NCBI GenBank assembly: GCA_016787415.1
Contig: JAEUUT010000061.1
Location: 1 to 64,000 of the forward strand
Length of the DNA: 64,000 nt
Origin: Saprospiraceae bacterium
Lineage (GTDB): Bacteria; Bacteroidota; Bacteroidia; Chitinophagales; Saprospiraceae
Reading direction: 5' to 3'
Below the pieces are notes generated by a model. That model saw only the letters and a program-made list of their open reading frames with translations. It made no database searches and was not told where the DNA came from. The translations under genes and the position numbers were made by a program. The number at the start of each line of letters is the position of its first letter. The stretch's first letter is position 1. Below, piece after piece: positions 8,273-18,800 of the stretch.

Positions 8273-8308
8273 AGCCTGCGCTCCCGGATGGGGGCGCAGG
8301 CTTTTTTA
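8273..8308 (+). terminator. Rho-independent terminator
   Basis: An AGCCTGCG stem (8273-8280) pairs with CGCAGGCT (8295-8302), extended by a CTCCC/GGGGG part, and runs into TTTTTTATT. It lies 20 bp after the stop of the 7768-8253 gene. Confidence 0.9.
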
Positions 8309-8362
8309 TTGTTTCTTGCCGGGGAAAATTTTGTGACCCTGTTTTCCAAGCATCTTTGGCTG

Positions 8363-8508
8363 GCCGAGGGCGTTTCAGGTGGTACCACGGGCTTTCAGCG
8401 CGTCGGGACAGCGCCATTTATGGCGCATGATATTTCGTATTGAGCGCCTTAAAAGGCGCCCAACCGACGCGCTGAATGCGCGTGGTACCACCTGAAAGGC
8501 CCTCGGCT
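8363..8508 (-). repeat. 146-bp structured palindromic element, copy B (inverted relative to copy A)
   Basis: It is the same length as 7355-7500 and close to its reverse complement. The outer arms (GCCGAGGGCGTTTCAGGTGG from 8363 and its inverse ending 8508) enclose hairpins GCGCCA-TTTA-TGGCGC (8411-8426) and GCGCCTT-AA-AAGGCGC (8444-8459). Together with copy A it brackets the 7768-8253 gene and its terminator. Confidence 0.87.
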
Positions 8509-8509
8509 A

Positions 8510-8670
8510 AGAGTATGTTGAGATTTCTCTGCCGAGGCGAAAACAGGAAAATTTTATTTCCAGCGAGGCAAATTTCGTAGTCGGATGCGGGCTATCCGGC
8601 GAGAAATTTAACGAAACTGCAAATAAAATTTTTCGTTTGCAGCCCGGCAAGAGAAATCTCAACATACTCT
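8510..8670. mobile_element. 161-bp MITE-like element with ~25-bp terminal inverted repeats
   Basis: The left end AGAGTATGTTGAGATTTCTC (from 8510) is repeated inverted at 8651-8670, and the match continues about five more bases with a one-base indel. A second nested pair (AAAATTTTATTT / AAATAAAATTTT) lies inside. It has no coding capacity. It abuts the 146-bp copy B directly. A clear target-site duplication is not visible, only weak CTAA/CTAAG similarity at the borders. Confidence 0.65.
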
Positions 8671-8730
8671 AAGTGCGCGGAGGCACAGGAAAATTTTGAG
8701 GCCTTTATTGGGGCAGCCTGAGTAAGTGTA

Positions 8731-8764
8731 CAGTGCCGGAGTGACTTCAAGTCGCCCCGGCACT
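8731..8764. repeat. REP-like palindrome, copy 3 (degenerate)
   Basis: CAGTGCCGGAGTGACTT (8731-8747) faces AAGTCGCCCCGGCACT (8749-8764). This is the same hairpin as at 643-677 but with two stem mismatches. It is the third member of the family in the window. Confidence 0.8.
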
Positions 8765-8797
8765 ACAAGTGTTCAGTACAAAAATCAATTCTTCTTC

Positions 8798-8968
8798 ATG
8801 GTTACAGGAGGCTGGATTTTGACGGGTGTGCTACCGCCTGCCGCTCCGCCCAGGATACGGACCATACAAAAAGAACGCCTGAAGGCTATTCTGGATGGGC
8901 TCATTTCCGGCCCTTTTCCAAAAGCCAAAAAGGAACAGGCGATCATACTGATGGAAAAACTGCGATGA
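8798..8968 (+). CDS. Possible small protein
   Basis: A 56-residue frame from the ATG at 8798 (MVTGGWILTGVLPP...) ends in a basic helical part (KERLKAILDGLISGPFPKAK...). Codons upstream to 8726 run through the copy-3 hairpin, so a longer start is unlikely. No family recognised. It may be a real short ORF or chance; the terminator at 8973-8996 could serve it on this strand only weakly. Confidence 0.3.
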   Translation: MVTGGWILTGVLPPAAPPRIRTIQKERLKAILDGLISGPFPKAKKEQAIILMEKLR

Positions 8969-8972
8969 GCAA

Positions 8973-8996
8973 TAAAAAACGCATCTGCGGGGATGC
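8973..8996 (-). terminator. Terminator of the T9SS surface-protein gene
   Basis: On the minus strand GCATC (8996-8992) pairs with GATGC (8985-8981) around a six-base loop and is followed by G and a T-rich run (8979-8971). It starts 20 bp beyond the stop of 9016-12225. A related hairpin lies on the other side of that gene at 12342-12377. Confidence 0.75.
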
Positions 8997-9015
8997 CCCG
9001 ACAGCCTCTGAAATT

Positions 9016-12000
9016 TTAGTGTTGAATTACAACTTTCCGGGCACTACCCGATGATTGCTCTGTAGAAAAACGCAACCAATACACTCCTCCGGGCAAGGCA
9101 GCGACATCCAGTACCGATTGTACTGCATCTTCTGGAACCACATTCTTTTCAGCACAGAGGCGTCCGCTTGCATCAAATAATTGCAGGGTAATGCCTGATG
9201 CCGGGGCTGATAACCACTGCACTTTTAACTGATCGTGTGCCGGATTTTGCACTATGGCATATGTTGGAGTGTCTGAGTAACTGATAGACGGTTTCCTGAC
9301 CCTACAAACAGCATCGAGTGTTATAATCGGCTCATTGTAGTCAAAATATATAGCCGCTCGGTTCTGAACCGATTGGTTGAGTTCCAGGTCTTTTGATAAC
9401 TGAATGGCAAACTGTACATACCCATGACTGGCGGATTCATTGACGGAAGACGCTGCCAATGAAAGCGGCGTGAAATAAACGGTCAATACCCTGTCTTTTT
9501 CTATCTGCCAACGACAGGGATGGCTACTACTGATTAGTTGTGTGCTGTGAAGGTCGAGCCCTTCTTCGAGGGTATCGCGTAATATGACAAACTGGGTAGG
9601 GAAGTTGCCAGTATTCTGGAAACGCATGGTGTAAAATAGCGGTGTGCCTTTTTTCGCAAGTTCAGGTAAAAACGTAGAGGGAACCACCACTTTTTCGTTA
9701 GGATCGTAGGAACCTACTACACTATCTGTTATGGCCCAGAAGTTGTCTTCTGGGTTTGTATCCACGCCGTTTCTGGCCTCGAAGAAAACAGATACGGGCG
9801 TGCCAAGTTCAACCAGGCCGGTTTGGACAGTGAGTTGATAATTTAATTGTTCGAATGGATGCAAACCGGAGAAATTCCAAACCAATGTATCTTCATCTAT
9901 CTGGTCGATCGCTGGTAAAGCGTTGAGCAGGCTGATTGCTGATGGCAGTACTGCCCGGATAGTTCCGCTGCTGACTTGACTGCCACGATTATTGAGTTGT
10001 ATATTGATTTTATTTTCAAAACCTCGATTAAAAACCGTGGATTGAGCAACCACGATTTGGTTGTCTGTTACATTGGCAATGGGTTGCAAGGCAAATATAG
10101 CGGTGGCTGTATCCCCTGGGGTAACAAGTATGAAGGCGGGATTTACCTGAAAATGTTCATATGGCGTGACCAGTGAAAGGGTGTCGCCGGTTTTGGCAGG
10201 GTAGGCGAAAAAATTGCCTTGAGCATCCGTCTGCGTGTAGGTATCACTGTTGTTTGCTCTGATGAGCGCTCCTTCAATGCCTTTTTCATCCGTGTCTTTT
10301 ATGCCATTTGAATTCAAATCCAGGTAAGCGTATCCGTAGACCTGATGAACAGTGCGCAGATCGTAACGAAAGACGCCCAGGGTTTTATGTGTGCACACTA
10401 CTATTGAATCGGCGGCCGTAATGCTGTAGTTTTTGGTGAAATCCATGCCATATTCAAAAAAGCCGGGGAACTTGGGTGGCACAGGCAGCCAGTGTGCTCC
10501 CAGATCGGCCGACCAAAACAGCCTGTCATTGCCGAAATAAACAAATAATTGATCGTTGTTGAAACGCAATCGAAAGATGTTCATGCCACTTGTATCCGGT
10601 AGAGGCACTGGTGTAAAGGTGAGTCCGCCGTCATCCGATCTGGAAAAGGTACTGTTCTGCTGATCCAGAAAGAAAATATGTCCATTTATGCTAAACAGCC
10701 GGAACATATGAATTGCTTCCATCTCGTAGCCGGGGAGAAGGTTCCAGGTTTGCCCTTCATCACTTGAAACGCGTATTCCACCCGGCTCTGGGAAACCTAC
10801 AGCCCAGGGGCCTATTAGATACATCTTGCCAGCACCCACTGCGAAATCTACCTGCACCGGCTCGCCAGATATAGGCCAGTTATTGAAGCCGGATGGAAGC
10901 CAGTTCAGTCCGTTGTCCGTACTTTTATACACTTTATTTGCCGACAGGGTATAAACAGTGTTGTCGACAACATCCATATTTTTTCCATAATAAACCCCCA
11001 CATTGGTGTTTCGCTGCCACTCGAACGTGCTGTTCGCCGGAGCAGAGAAAAGATAGAAATCACTCATGCCAGCATATCGGCCCCCACTTGTCACTACCTC
11101 CACAAACGGCCAGGGGTGTCGACTTACATTCCATGAATTTCCAAAATCTGAAGAATATGCCATTTCTGCCCCATTCTGTCCACATACAAGTGTTTGGCCG
11201 ATAAAGCGAGGCAAATGTTTCACAGGGAAAGCCGGCAGGGTTGGTTCCCAGAAAGTAGGGTAGTTCGTTATGGTATTTCCGTCAAATTGCTCGAGCCCTC
11301 CCTGTGGAGCCGGGAACTTCATGGTTGTACCGCTAAAGAAGGCATCGTATACACGCTGCTCAAACAGGCGTTCCCAACTTTCCGTTGTGTTGTTGAACTG
11401 GTAAACGCCTGTACCGGCGTTGAGCAGAAACGGGCCGTTGCCGGGCATTAGATCGAGAGAAACCTGAGGCGTAGCATTGTTGAAAGTAGTGGAGTCGATT
11501 TGCCAGTTCTGCCCCCTGTCGTAACTGATGGCAACATTAAACCGCTGTCCACTCACGTTATTTGTATAAGTGGTGATGATCGTATCTTTTCTAACCAGCA
11601 AACTGTTGCTTGCCCAGCCTTCTTCGATTGAAGGAAACACAATTTCCGTAGCTGTCTGATTCGGGAGTTGGTAGTGATAAAAATATTTATTGCTGGCGAG
11701 CCAGATGTCGTCGTTGTCAACTTCCATACCTGTAAAAAACAGAATGTCGGGTTGTACAAATATTTCGTCCCAACCCAGATCCGGTATCCACTTGCAGAGT
11801 CTGTTACTGCTGACGCCGATAATGACGTCGGCATTTTCGCCACTTATTTGCAGGCGCCCGATGGCAACATTTGGGAGGTCGTTTACCAGGGTAGAATCGC
11901 CCATCAACTGCCAGTTTTGGCCGCTATCCATACTGTATATCAACTGGTTATCAGGCGTAATGGCTACCATATGCCCGTTTGTCGGGTGTATATCGAACAA

Positions 12001-12225
12001 TCGGAATGTACCGAAGTGCGTCCAGTGGCTGCCTTGGTCGGTAGTGACAAGCCCCCCTCCATTTGCATACACTTTATCCTGATAAGCAATGAAGTTGGAC
12101 AGAAAAGGGACATTCGCCATGGAGGGCAGATTAATTTGCGTCCACTGGGCGTCAAGGCTGATTTGAAACAACAAAAACTGAAGGAGTATGAAAAAGCGCC
12201 GGGCAGAAGGGAATGAAGCAGTCAC
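9016..12225 (-). CDS. T9SS-exported surface protein with BNR/YCF48-like repeats
   Basis: A 1069-residue exported protein. A signal peptide (FFILLQFLLFQISLDAQ) follows a GTG start at 12225; no ATG precedes the signal. Residues ~30-600 are sialidase/YCF48-like beta-propeller repeats with Asp-box-like units (YSMDSGQNWQLMG, KSTDNGLNWLPSG, SSDEGQTWNLLPG). Around 640-700 is an SdrD B-like/CNA-B-like module (YLDLNSNGIKDTDEKGIEGA). Around 720-990 come DUF11-like and SYDPNEK...FQNTGN...DTLEEGLD modules common in Bacteroidota secreted proteins. The last ~80 residues are a Por secretion (type A) sorting domain (PNPAHDQLKVQW ... GGVYWLRFSTE ... KKVVIQH-like end). It should be secreted by the type IX system and held at the surface. 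It is a single-gene unit with its own terminator. Confidence 0.9.
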   Translation of the reverse strand: MTASFPSARRFFILLQFLLFQISLDAQWTQINLPSMANVPFLSNFIAYQDKVYANGGGLVTTDQGSHWTHFGTFRLFDIHPTNGHMVAITPDNQLIYSMDSGQNWQLMGDSTLVNDLPNVAIGRLQISGENADVIIGVSSNRLCKWIPDLGWDEIFVQPDILFFTGMEVDNDDIWLASNKYFYHYQLPNQTATEIVFPSIEEGWASNSLLVRKDTIITTYTNNVSGQRFNVAISYDRGQNWQIDSTTFNNATPQVSLDLMPGNGPFLLNAGTGVYQFNNTTESWERLFEQRVYDAFFSGTTMKFPAPQGGLEQFDGNTITNYPTFWEPTLPAFPVKHLPRFIGQTLVCGQNGAEMAYSSDFGNSWNVSRHPWPFVEVVTSGGRYAGMSDFYLFSAPANSTFEWQRNTNVGVYYGKNMDVVDNTVYTLSANKVYKSTDNGLNWLPSGFNNWPISGEPVQVDFAVGAGKMYLIGPWAVGFPEPGGIRVSSDEGQTWNLLPGYEMEAIHMFRLFSINGHIFFLDQQNSTFSRSDDGGLTFTPVPLPDTSGMNIFRLRFNNDQLFVYFGNDRLFWSADLGAHWLPVPPKFPGFFEYGMDFTKNYSITAADSIVVCTHKTLGVFRYDLRTVHQVYGYAYLDLNSNGIKDTDEKGIEGALIRANNSDTYTQTDAQGNFFAYPAKTGDTLSLVTPYEHFQVNPAFILVTPGDTATAIFALQPIANVTDNQIVVAQSTVFNRGFENKINIQLNNRGSQVSSGTIRAVLPSAISLLNALPAIDQIDEDTLVWNFSGLHPFEQLNYQLTVQTGLVELGTPVSVFFEARNGVDTNPEDNFWAITDSVVGSYDPNEKVVVPSTFLPELAKKGTPLFYTMRFQNTGNFPTQFVILRDTLEEGLDLHSTQLISSSHPCRWQIEKDRVLTVYFTPLSLAASSVNESASHGYVQFAIQLSKDLELNQSVQNRAAIYFDYNEPIITLDAVCRVRKPSISYSDTPTYAIVQNPAHDQLKVQWLSAPASGITLQLFDASGRLCAEKNVVPEDAVQSVLDVAALPGGVYWLRFSTEQSSGSARKVVIQH

Positions 12226-12873
12226 GGTTTAGTAGTGTTTATTGTGTATGGGTTTAATACGTTTTTAACTTCTACATAAAGGTAATGACAATATAACCAA
12301 CCAAAAGCGTCTGTATGGGTAATGAGTATAAACACAACAAAAAAACGCATCTACGGGAACCCCGATGGATGCGTTTTAAAAGATACTGCGGAGAGAGAGG
12401 GATTGGAGGATTGATGGTTATATAATTTAAAATCAATTACTTACAGAGAAAAATATTTTTATTGGTGTCGTATTTGGTGGCAGTTTTAGTTTATGTTTAG
12501 AATACCAATTCGGCCCAATGAGAGATTGCTCCCAGTTTTCGAAAAAAATGTAGGGCGACATAAAAGACTTTGTTAAGATAACGTGCTTACCACAAAAATA
12601 ATTTAATCATGCTGATCTGTGTCTCACAGTATTGATTTGAGCAAAATACTGCCAGTTTATGCAACTAAGTAACACTATTTGACAAGGCTGTAAAAACCGG
12701 GCTTTCTTGTCGCGTAGTTGTCAAAACGTTAAAAATATTTTTTTGCGTAAGGAATGTTACGGCAAATTGTTGGCCACAACTTAGTTTTGAGCCGAAATAA
12801 AAAATTGTGATTCTTTTGAATTGCAATTTTTGAGCCAAACCACCGGAACCTTACCCAAATAAACGCTTCCCCC
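12226..12873. other. Divergent intergenic region with an orphan terminator-like hairpin
   Basis: 648 bp between the divergent genes 9016-12225 and 12874-20175, so promoters for both must lie here. I could not pick a confident Bacteroidota -33/-7 pair. The only clear structure is a perfect 10-bp stem, AAAACGCATC (12342-12351) / GATGCGTTTT (12368-12377), with an inner CGGG/CCCG stem and flanking A and T runs. It is related to the terminator at 8973-8996 but does not follow any gene. Confidence 0.6.
12342..12377. terminator. Orphan bidirectional terminator-like hairpin
   Basis: Arms 12342-12351 and 12368-12377 are perfect, A/T-flanked on both sides, and share AAAACGCATCTRCGGG with the terminator on the far side of the T9SS gene. 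Neither strand has a gene ending just before it. Confidence 0.6.
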
Positions 12874-15800
12874 ATGAAGCAGGAAAACAACCCGAATACC
12901 AGCAGTAGCCGAAATTCATCTACTGCTCCCCGTTCTTCAGCACAATCTAAAGGTGAAAACGGCGAACAAAAACCCAAAGGAACAGCCTCCCCGGTACAGT
13001 TTCCCACATTATCATTGCCTAAAGGCGGCGGCGCGATCCAGGGAATCGGTGAAAAATTCCAGGCCAATCCGGTGACCGGAACCGGGAGTATGAGCGTACC
13101 CATTGCCATTTCGCCGGGACGAAGCGGGTTTGCTCCGCAATTGGCATTGAGTTACGACAGTGGCTCCGGCAATGGCGCATTTGGCCTTGGGTGGGACGTA
13201 GGTCTTCCCAGTATTTCCAGAAAAACACAAAAAGGATTGCCCCAATACGACGGCCTACCCAAATACCAGGACGGAGCGGACGTAGATAGCGACGTGTTCC
13301 TGCTGAGTGGGGCGGAGGATTTAGTGCCGGTATTAAATTCAGATGGGAGCCGGAAAAAGCGGACCGATGTCGCAGGATTTATCATTTCCTATTACTGCCC
13401 CCGGATTGAAGGACTGTTTGCCAAAATTGAAAAATGGGTGTGCATCGCTGATAGAGACGTACACTGGCGGGCTACCACCAAAGAAAACCTGACCAGTATT
13501 TACGGCCCGGATGCCGCCTCTAGAATCGCCGATCCAGCCAATTCCAACAAGGTATTTTCATGGCTTTTAGAACGTACACTCGACCACAAAGGCAACGTCC
13601 TCGTTTATCAATACAAAAAAGAGGACGGTGTCGGAGTGGCGAAAACGATATTTGAAAAGAACCGGCATACTTACGCTCAGCAATACCTTAAACGCGTAGG
13701 ATATGGCAATACCGTCCCGTATTTTTCTCCACAGAACGAAGCGCTGCAACCCTTGCCATCCGGCAATAAATGGCTGTTTGAACTGGTGCTGGATTACGGT
13801 GAACATGAGACCGTTGAGGAGGTTCCGCAATACCCCGACACTTTAGACTGGAAGGCAAGACCCGACGCTTTTTCATCTTACCGCGCCGGATTTGAGGTGC
13901 GCGACTACCGGCTCTGTCGCCGGATTTTGATGTTTCACCGGTTCGATGAACTGGGCGCCGACCCTTATCTGGTAAAAGCCACGCTCTTGGAACACGAGGA
14001 AAATCCTGTTGCCACCCAACTCAAAAGTATTATCCATGCCGGCTACTTGAGCGAAAACGGCACGACAAGCATCAAGACTTTTCCTCCTGTTACTTTCAAA
14101 TACACGGAACAGAAAATAGACAACACCATTTATATGATCGCTGCCGGGGATCTGCCCAACGCACCGCAGGCAATCGACGGTAAAAATTATCAATTGCTCG
14201 ACCTCGATGGCGAAGGACTGTCCGGTATTTTTTCACAAACGGAAAATGCCTGGTACTACAAGCGCAATCTGGGCGACGGCCGTTTTGGCCCGAAAGAATT
14301 AGTAAAAAATCGCCCTGTTCCTGCCGGCGCAGGCGTGGCGGACTACGACGGCAACGGCCTGAATGACTACGTCCTGCAAAACGGTACCCTGAACGGCTAT
14401 TTCGAAATGGACGACCTGGGCGACTGGCAGCCGTTCCGGTCGTTTACCGATATTCCCAATATCAACTGGAACGATCCGAATATGCGGAGTATGGACTTGG
14501 ACGGCGACGGAATCGCGGACCTTTTGATCACCGAAAATGACTGTTTCGTCTGGTATCCTTCCAAAGCCAAAGACGGGTTCGATCCCGCAAAACGCGTTGC
14601 CAAAGCCATAGATGAAGAACTCGGCCCACGTGTAGTGTTTCAGGAAGCATTTCAGACTGTTTTTCTGGCTGATTTGAGCGGGAGTGGGATGACGGATATT
14701 TGCCGCATTCGAAACGGCGAGATTTGTTACTGGCCCAATCTGGGCCATGGCCGTTTCGGCGCCAAAGTAACCATGGCCAATGCGCCTCATTTTGATACGC
14801 CCGATGCCTTTGACCCGGCGCGCCTGCGAGTGGCCGACATCGACGGCGCCGGTTCGACAGATATTATTTACCTCGGAAACGGCCAATTATCCTACTGGAT
14901 CAACAATTCCGGCAACGGCTGGGGAGAACGTAAAACGGCGCCCGGTTTCCCATTGTCCACGCCGCTGCACAACGTACAGGCGATGGACTTGCTCGGCAAT
15001 GGCACATCCTGTATTGTATGGTCTTCTCCGCTGCCCGGAGAGACAAATACACCGCTGCGCTACATCCAACTCATGGGCAAGACCGAAACGGAAGGCAACA
15101 AACCCTACCTGCTCAAAGAGGTAGACAACAATATGGGCGCCATCACCCGCCTGAAATACGAAGCCTCCACGCGGTTTTATCTTGACGACCGCAAGGCGGG
15201 CAAACCCTGGATTACCAAACTGCCCTTTCCAGTGCAAGTGCTGACCCGACAGGAGGTGTACGATGCTATTTCTGATACACATTTTGTGACGAAATACGCT
15301 TACCACCACGGGTATTTCGATCCGGTAGAGCGCGAGTTTCGCGGGTTCGGCATGGTGGAGCAATATGATACGGAGCATTACGATGCGTTTCAGGAGGCAG
15401 GCTTGTTTAAAGCAAAAGGCAAAAACTGGTCGGAAGCCTCGCATATCCCGCCGATTCATACCAAAACCTGGTTTCACAACGGATACTACCGCCAGGGTGG
15501 AAAAATTACCCGACAATACGAGTCGGAGTACTACGGTGCTCGCAATGCAAACGGGAAGTTCACCGAATGGACACTGGAAGATACCGTCTTGCCGGCAGGG
15601 CTGAACGGCGACGTGGCCCGGGAGGCGGCACGGGCATTAAAGGGCAGTCCATTGCGGGTGGAAGTGTATGCCGAAGACGGCAATCCGCACACTTATACCG
15701 TCACCGAAAGCAATTACCAGATCAAGGTTTTGCAGGAAAAAGGCAACAACCGCCACACCATATTTTTTCCCACGCAAAAAGAGACCCTGACTTTCCAATA

Positions 15801-18800
15801 TGAGCGGGACCCTACCGACCCCCGCATTGCCCATTCGTTGGCGCTGACGATCGACGATTTTGGCAATCCGACCCGCAGCCTCGCCGTGGTGTACCCGCGC
15901 CGGGCAGCGACGCCCCACGCGGAGCAAAAACGGCTTTATTGCACCTATACGGAGGCGGATTTTATCAACAAGCCTGATGCACCGGATTTTTACCGGATTG
16001 GCGTACCGTTTCAGCAAAAACTGTATGAAATAACGGGTTTGGACAGCCCATGGTGGAGCCCTGCGCCGGATAAAAAGACACCGTTTTCAAAAGAGGATTT
16101 GGAAACGCATTTGGCTTCCGCCACGGAAATCCCGTTTGAAGCCCAGCCCGGTACCGAGATAGAAAAACGCCTCGTACAATTTGCCAAAACTACTTTTTAT
16201 AATGACAACCTGAGTAGCGAACTGCCCGAAGGCGACATCGCCCACCACGGCCTGCCTTTTAAAGCCTGGGAAGCGGCCTACACGGAGGCTCAATTGCAGG
16301 CATGGTATGGCGCAAAACTACCTGCCGATGCAATGGCTGACGGTGGTTTTGTTTTTGAAGACGGCTACTGGTGGCGGCCCAGCGGCAAAATCATATTCGA
16401 CGCGGCGCAGTATTACCAGCCCGTGCAGCAGATTGATTTGTTCGGGCAGGTGATGACGCTGGAATACGATGCTTACCGGCTGCTCCCGAAGCGGAGTTTC
16501 ACGGCTATTCACGGCGTGACGCTGGAAACCGCCGCCGAATTCGATTACCGCACCTTACAACCGAGATTGCTCACCGAACCCAACGGCAACCGCTCCGAAG
16601 CGATCACGGATGCACTGGGCATGGTGATCGCGACTGCTATCATGGGCAAAACCACAGAGAACAAAGGAGATACCTTAGACGGCTACCTTAGCCCTGTGTT
16701 GCCTGAAACCACCGACCATCGGGCTGATATACTGGCCGCGCCCTTGACATACTTACAAGGGGCTTCCACGTTTTTCCATTACGACCTGCACGCCTGGAAA
16801 CGCGACCAAAAGCCGCCTTTTGCGCTCTCCATTGCCCGCCGGGAGCATCATGCAGATAATCCCGCGCCCTTGGTTCAGTTGTCCATAGGTTATTCCGATG
16901 GTTTTGGGCGGGAACTGCTCACTAAAGTACAGGCCGAACCCGGCAATGCCCTGACAGTGAATAACCAGGGGCAGTTAGTTAGCGTGCCCGCCAACCCGCG
17001 CTGGGTGGGTACAGGCCGCACCATTTTTAACAACAAAGGCAAACCCGTCAAACAATACGAGCCTTATTTCAGCCCAAGCGCCGATTACGAGGACGAGACC
17101 GTCCTGCGCGAATATGGCGTGACGCCTGTGCTGCACTATGACCCGGCAGGCCGCGTGGTGCGCACCGATATGCCGGATGGGACTTTTACCAAAGTGGAAT
17201 TTACGCCTTGGGAACAAAGCACTTGGGATCAGAATGATACAGTGCTGGATAGCCAGTGGTATGCCGATCGGGTTAGCCCCGCTCCAGCTGGGCCGGAGCC
17301 TAACGGCAGCAACTATTCCAAACGCGCCGCATTTTGGGCAGCCTTACACGCTAACACGCCAAAAATCGAGTACCTGGATACGTTGGGCCGCGTTTTCTGG
17401 CTGCGTGACTATAACCGGAACTTTACCCCGGTGAATGTCAACGTGACCCCGCATTCCTACACCGCAACCGATGAATACATCGACACCCGCTTCGAACTCG
17501 ATATCGAAGGCAACCAGCGCAGTGTCACAGACGCGCTCGACCGACTGATTACGGTAAATACTTTCAACCTCACTGGCGAACCCGTACATACGCACAGCAT
17601 GGACGCCAGCCGGCGCTGGATGCTGACCAACGCCCTTGGCAATCCATTGCACGCCTGGAACGAGCGGGGATTCCGTACGCGGTTCGAGTACGACGCCTTG
17701 CAGCGCCCGCTGGCAACGTGGGTCAGTGAAAACGATGGGGCTGAAAAGTGTGTTCAGTTCATGTTCTACGGCGAACGCACCGACAACCCAACCCAAAACA
17801 ACCTGCTTGGCCAGGCGCATTTCCACTTTGATGCCTCCGGGCTGTCCATCGCAGAAAGTTTTGATTTCAAAGGTAATCCGCTGAAAAACAGCCGTTTGAT
17901 TGCCAGGGAATACCAACAAGTGCCTGACTGGGCAGCACTGACACCGCATACGTCGGCTACAGATATTTTAGCCGCCAGCGCAGGTCTTTTAGAAGCGGAC
18001 AGCTGGCTTTTTGAATCCCAGTTCGATGCCCTCAACCGCCCGACATGGCAAACTATGCCCGACAATAGCAAAACGGAATACGGCTACAACGAGGCTGGAC
18101 TGCTCGAAAAAGTGGCGCTGACCCATGGACGAACCGGGCAGACCAGTGAACAGGTGAAAAATATTGATTACGATGCCAAAGGCCAGCGTCTGAAAATACA
18201 ATATGGCAACGGGGTCACGACCACCTACGAATACGACCCGCTGACTTTACGGCTCACGCGCCTGCGCAGTACCCGAGCGAACGACAATGCGGTATTACAA
18301 GATTTACAATACCACTACGACCCCGTGGGCAATATCACCGACCTGCGCGATGACGCCCAGCAAACCATTTTCTTCAACAATACCGTCGTAGATCCCCACG
18401 GCACCTATACCTACGACGCGCTGTATCGTCTGCGCACGGCAGAAGGCCGCGAGCATATCGGGCAGAACAGTACGGTGAACCACGATGCGCCACAAGCCCA
18501 GCCGGTGGTCAGTCCGCAGGACGGGAACGCGATGCGGCGATATGTCCAACATTTTACTTACGACAAATTGGGCAATATCCTCGAAGTGAAGCATCGGGCG
18601 GGTGCAGGAGGTTTTGTGAATAACTGGACGCGGCAATACCGTTACGATGATTCCAGTCTCCTGCGCGCTGGAGACATCACCAACCGGCTGACCAAAACCT
18701 CTCTCGACGACTGGGCTTCCTCGGCGCCTTATAGTTACGACGTGCACGGCAATATAACATCCATGCCGCACTTGCCTGAAATGCGCTGGGACTATGCCGA

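Noticed and set aside
13873..15516. Minus-strand frames of 106-209 codons inside the TcB-TcC gene
   Set aside because: Shadows of the long plus-strand gene in GC-rich sequence.
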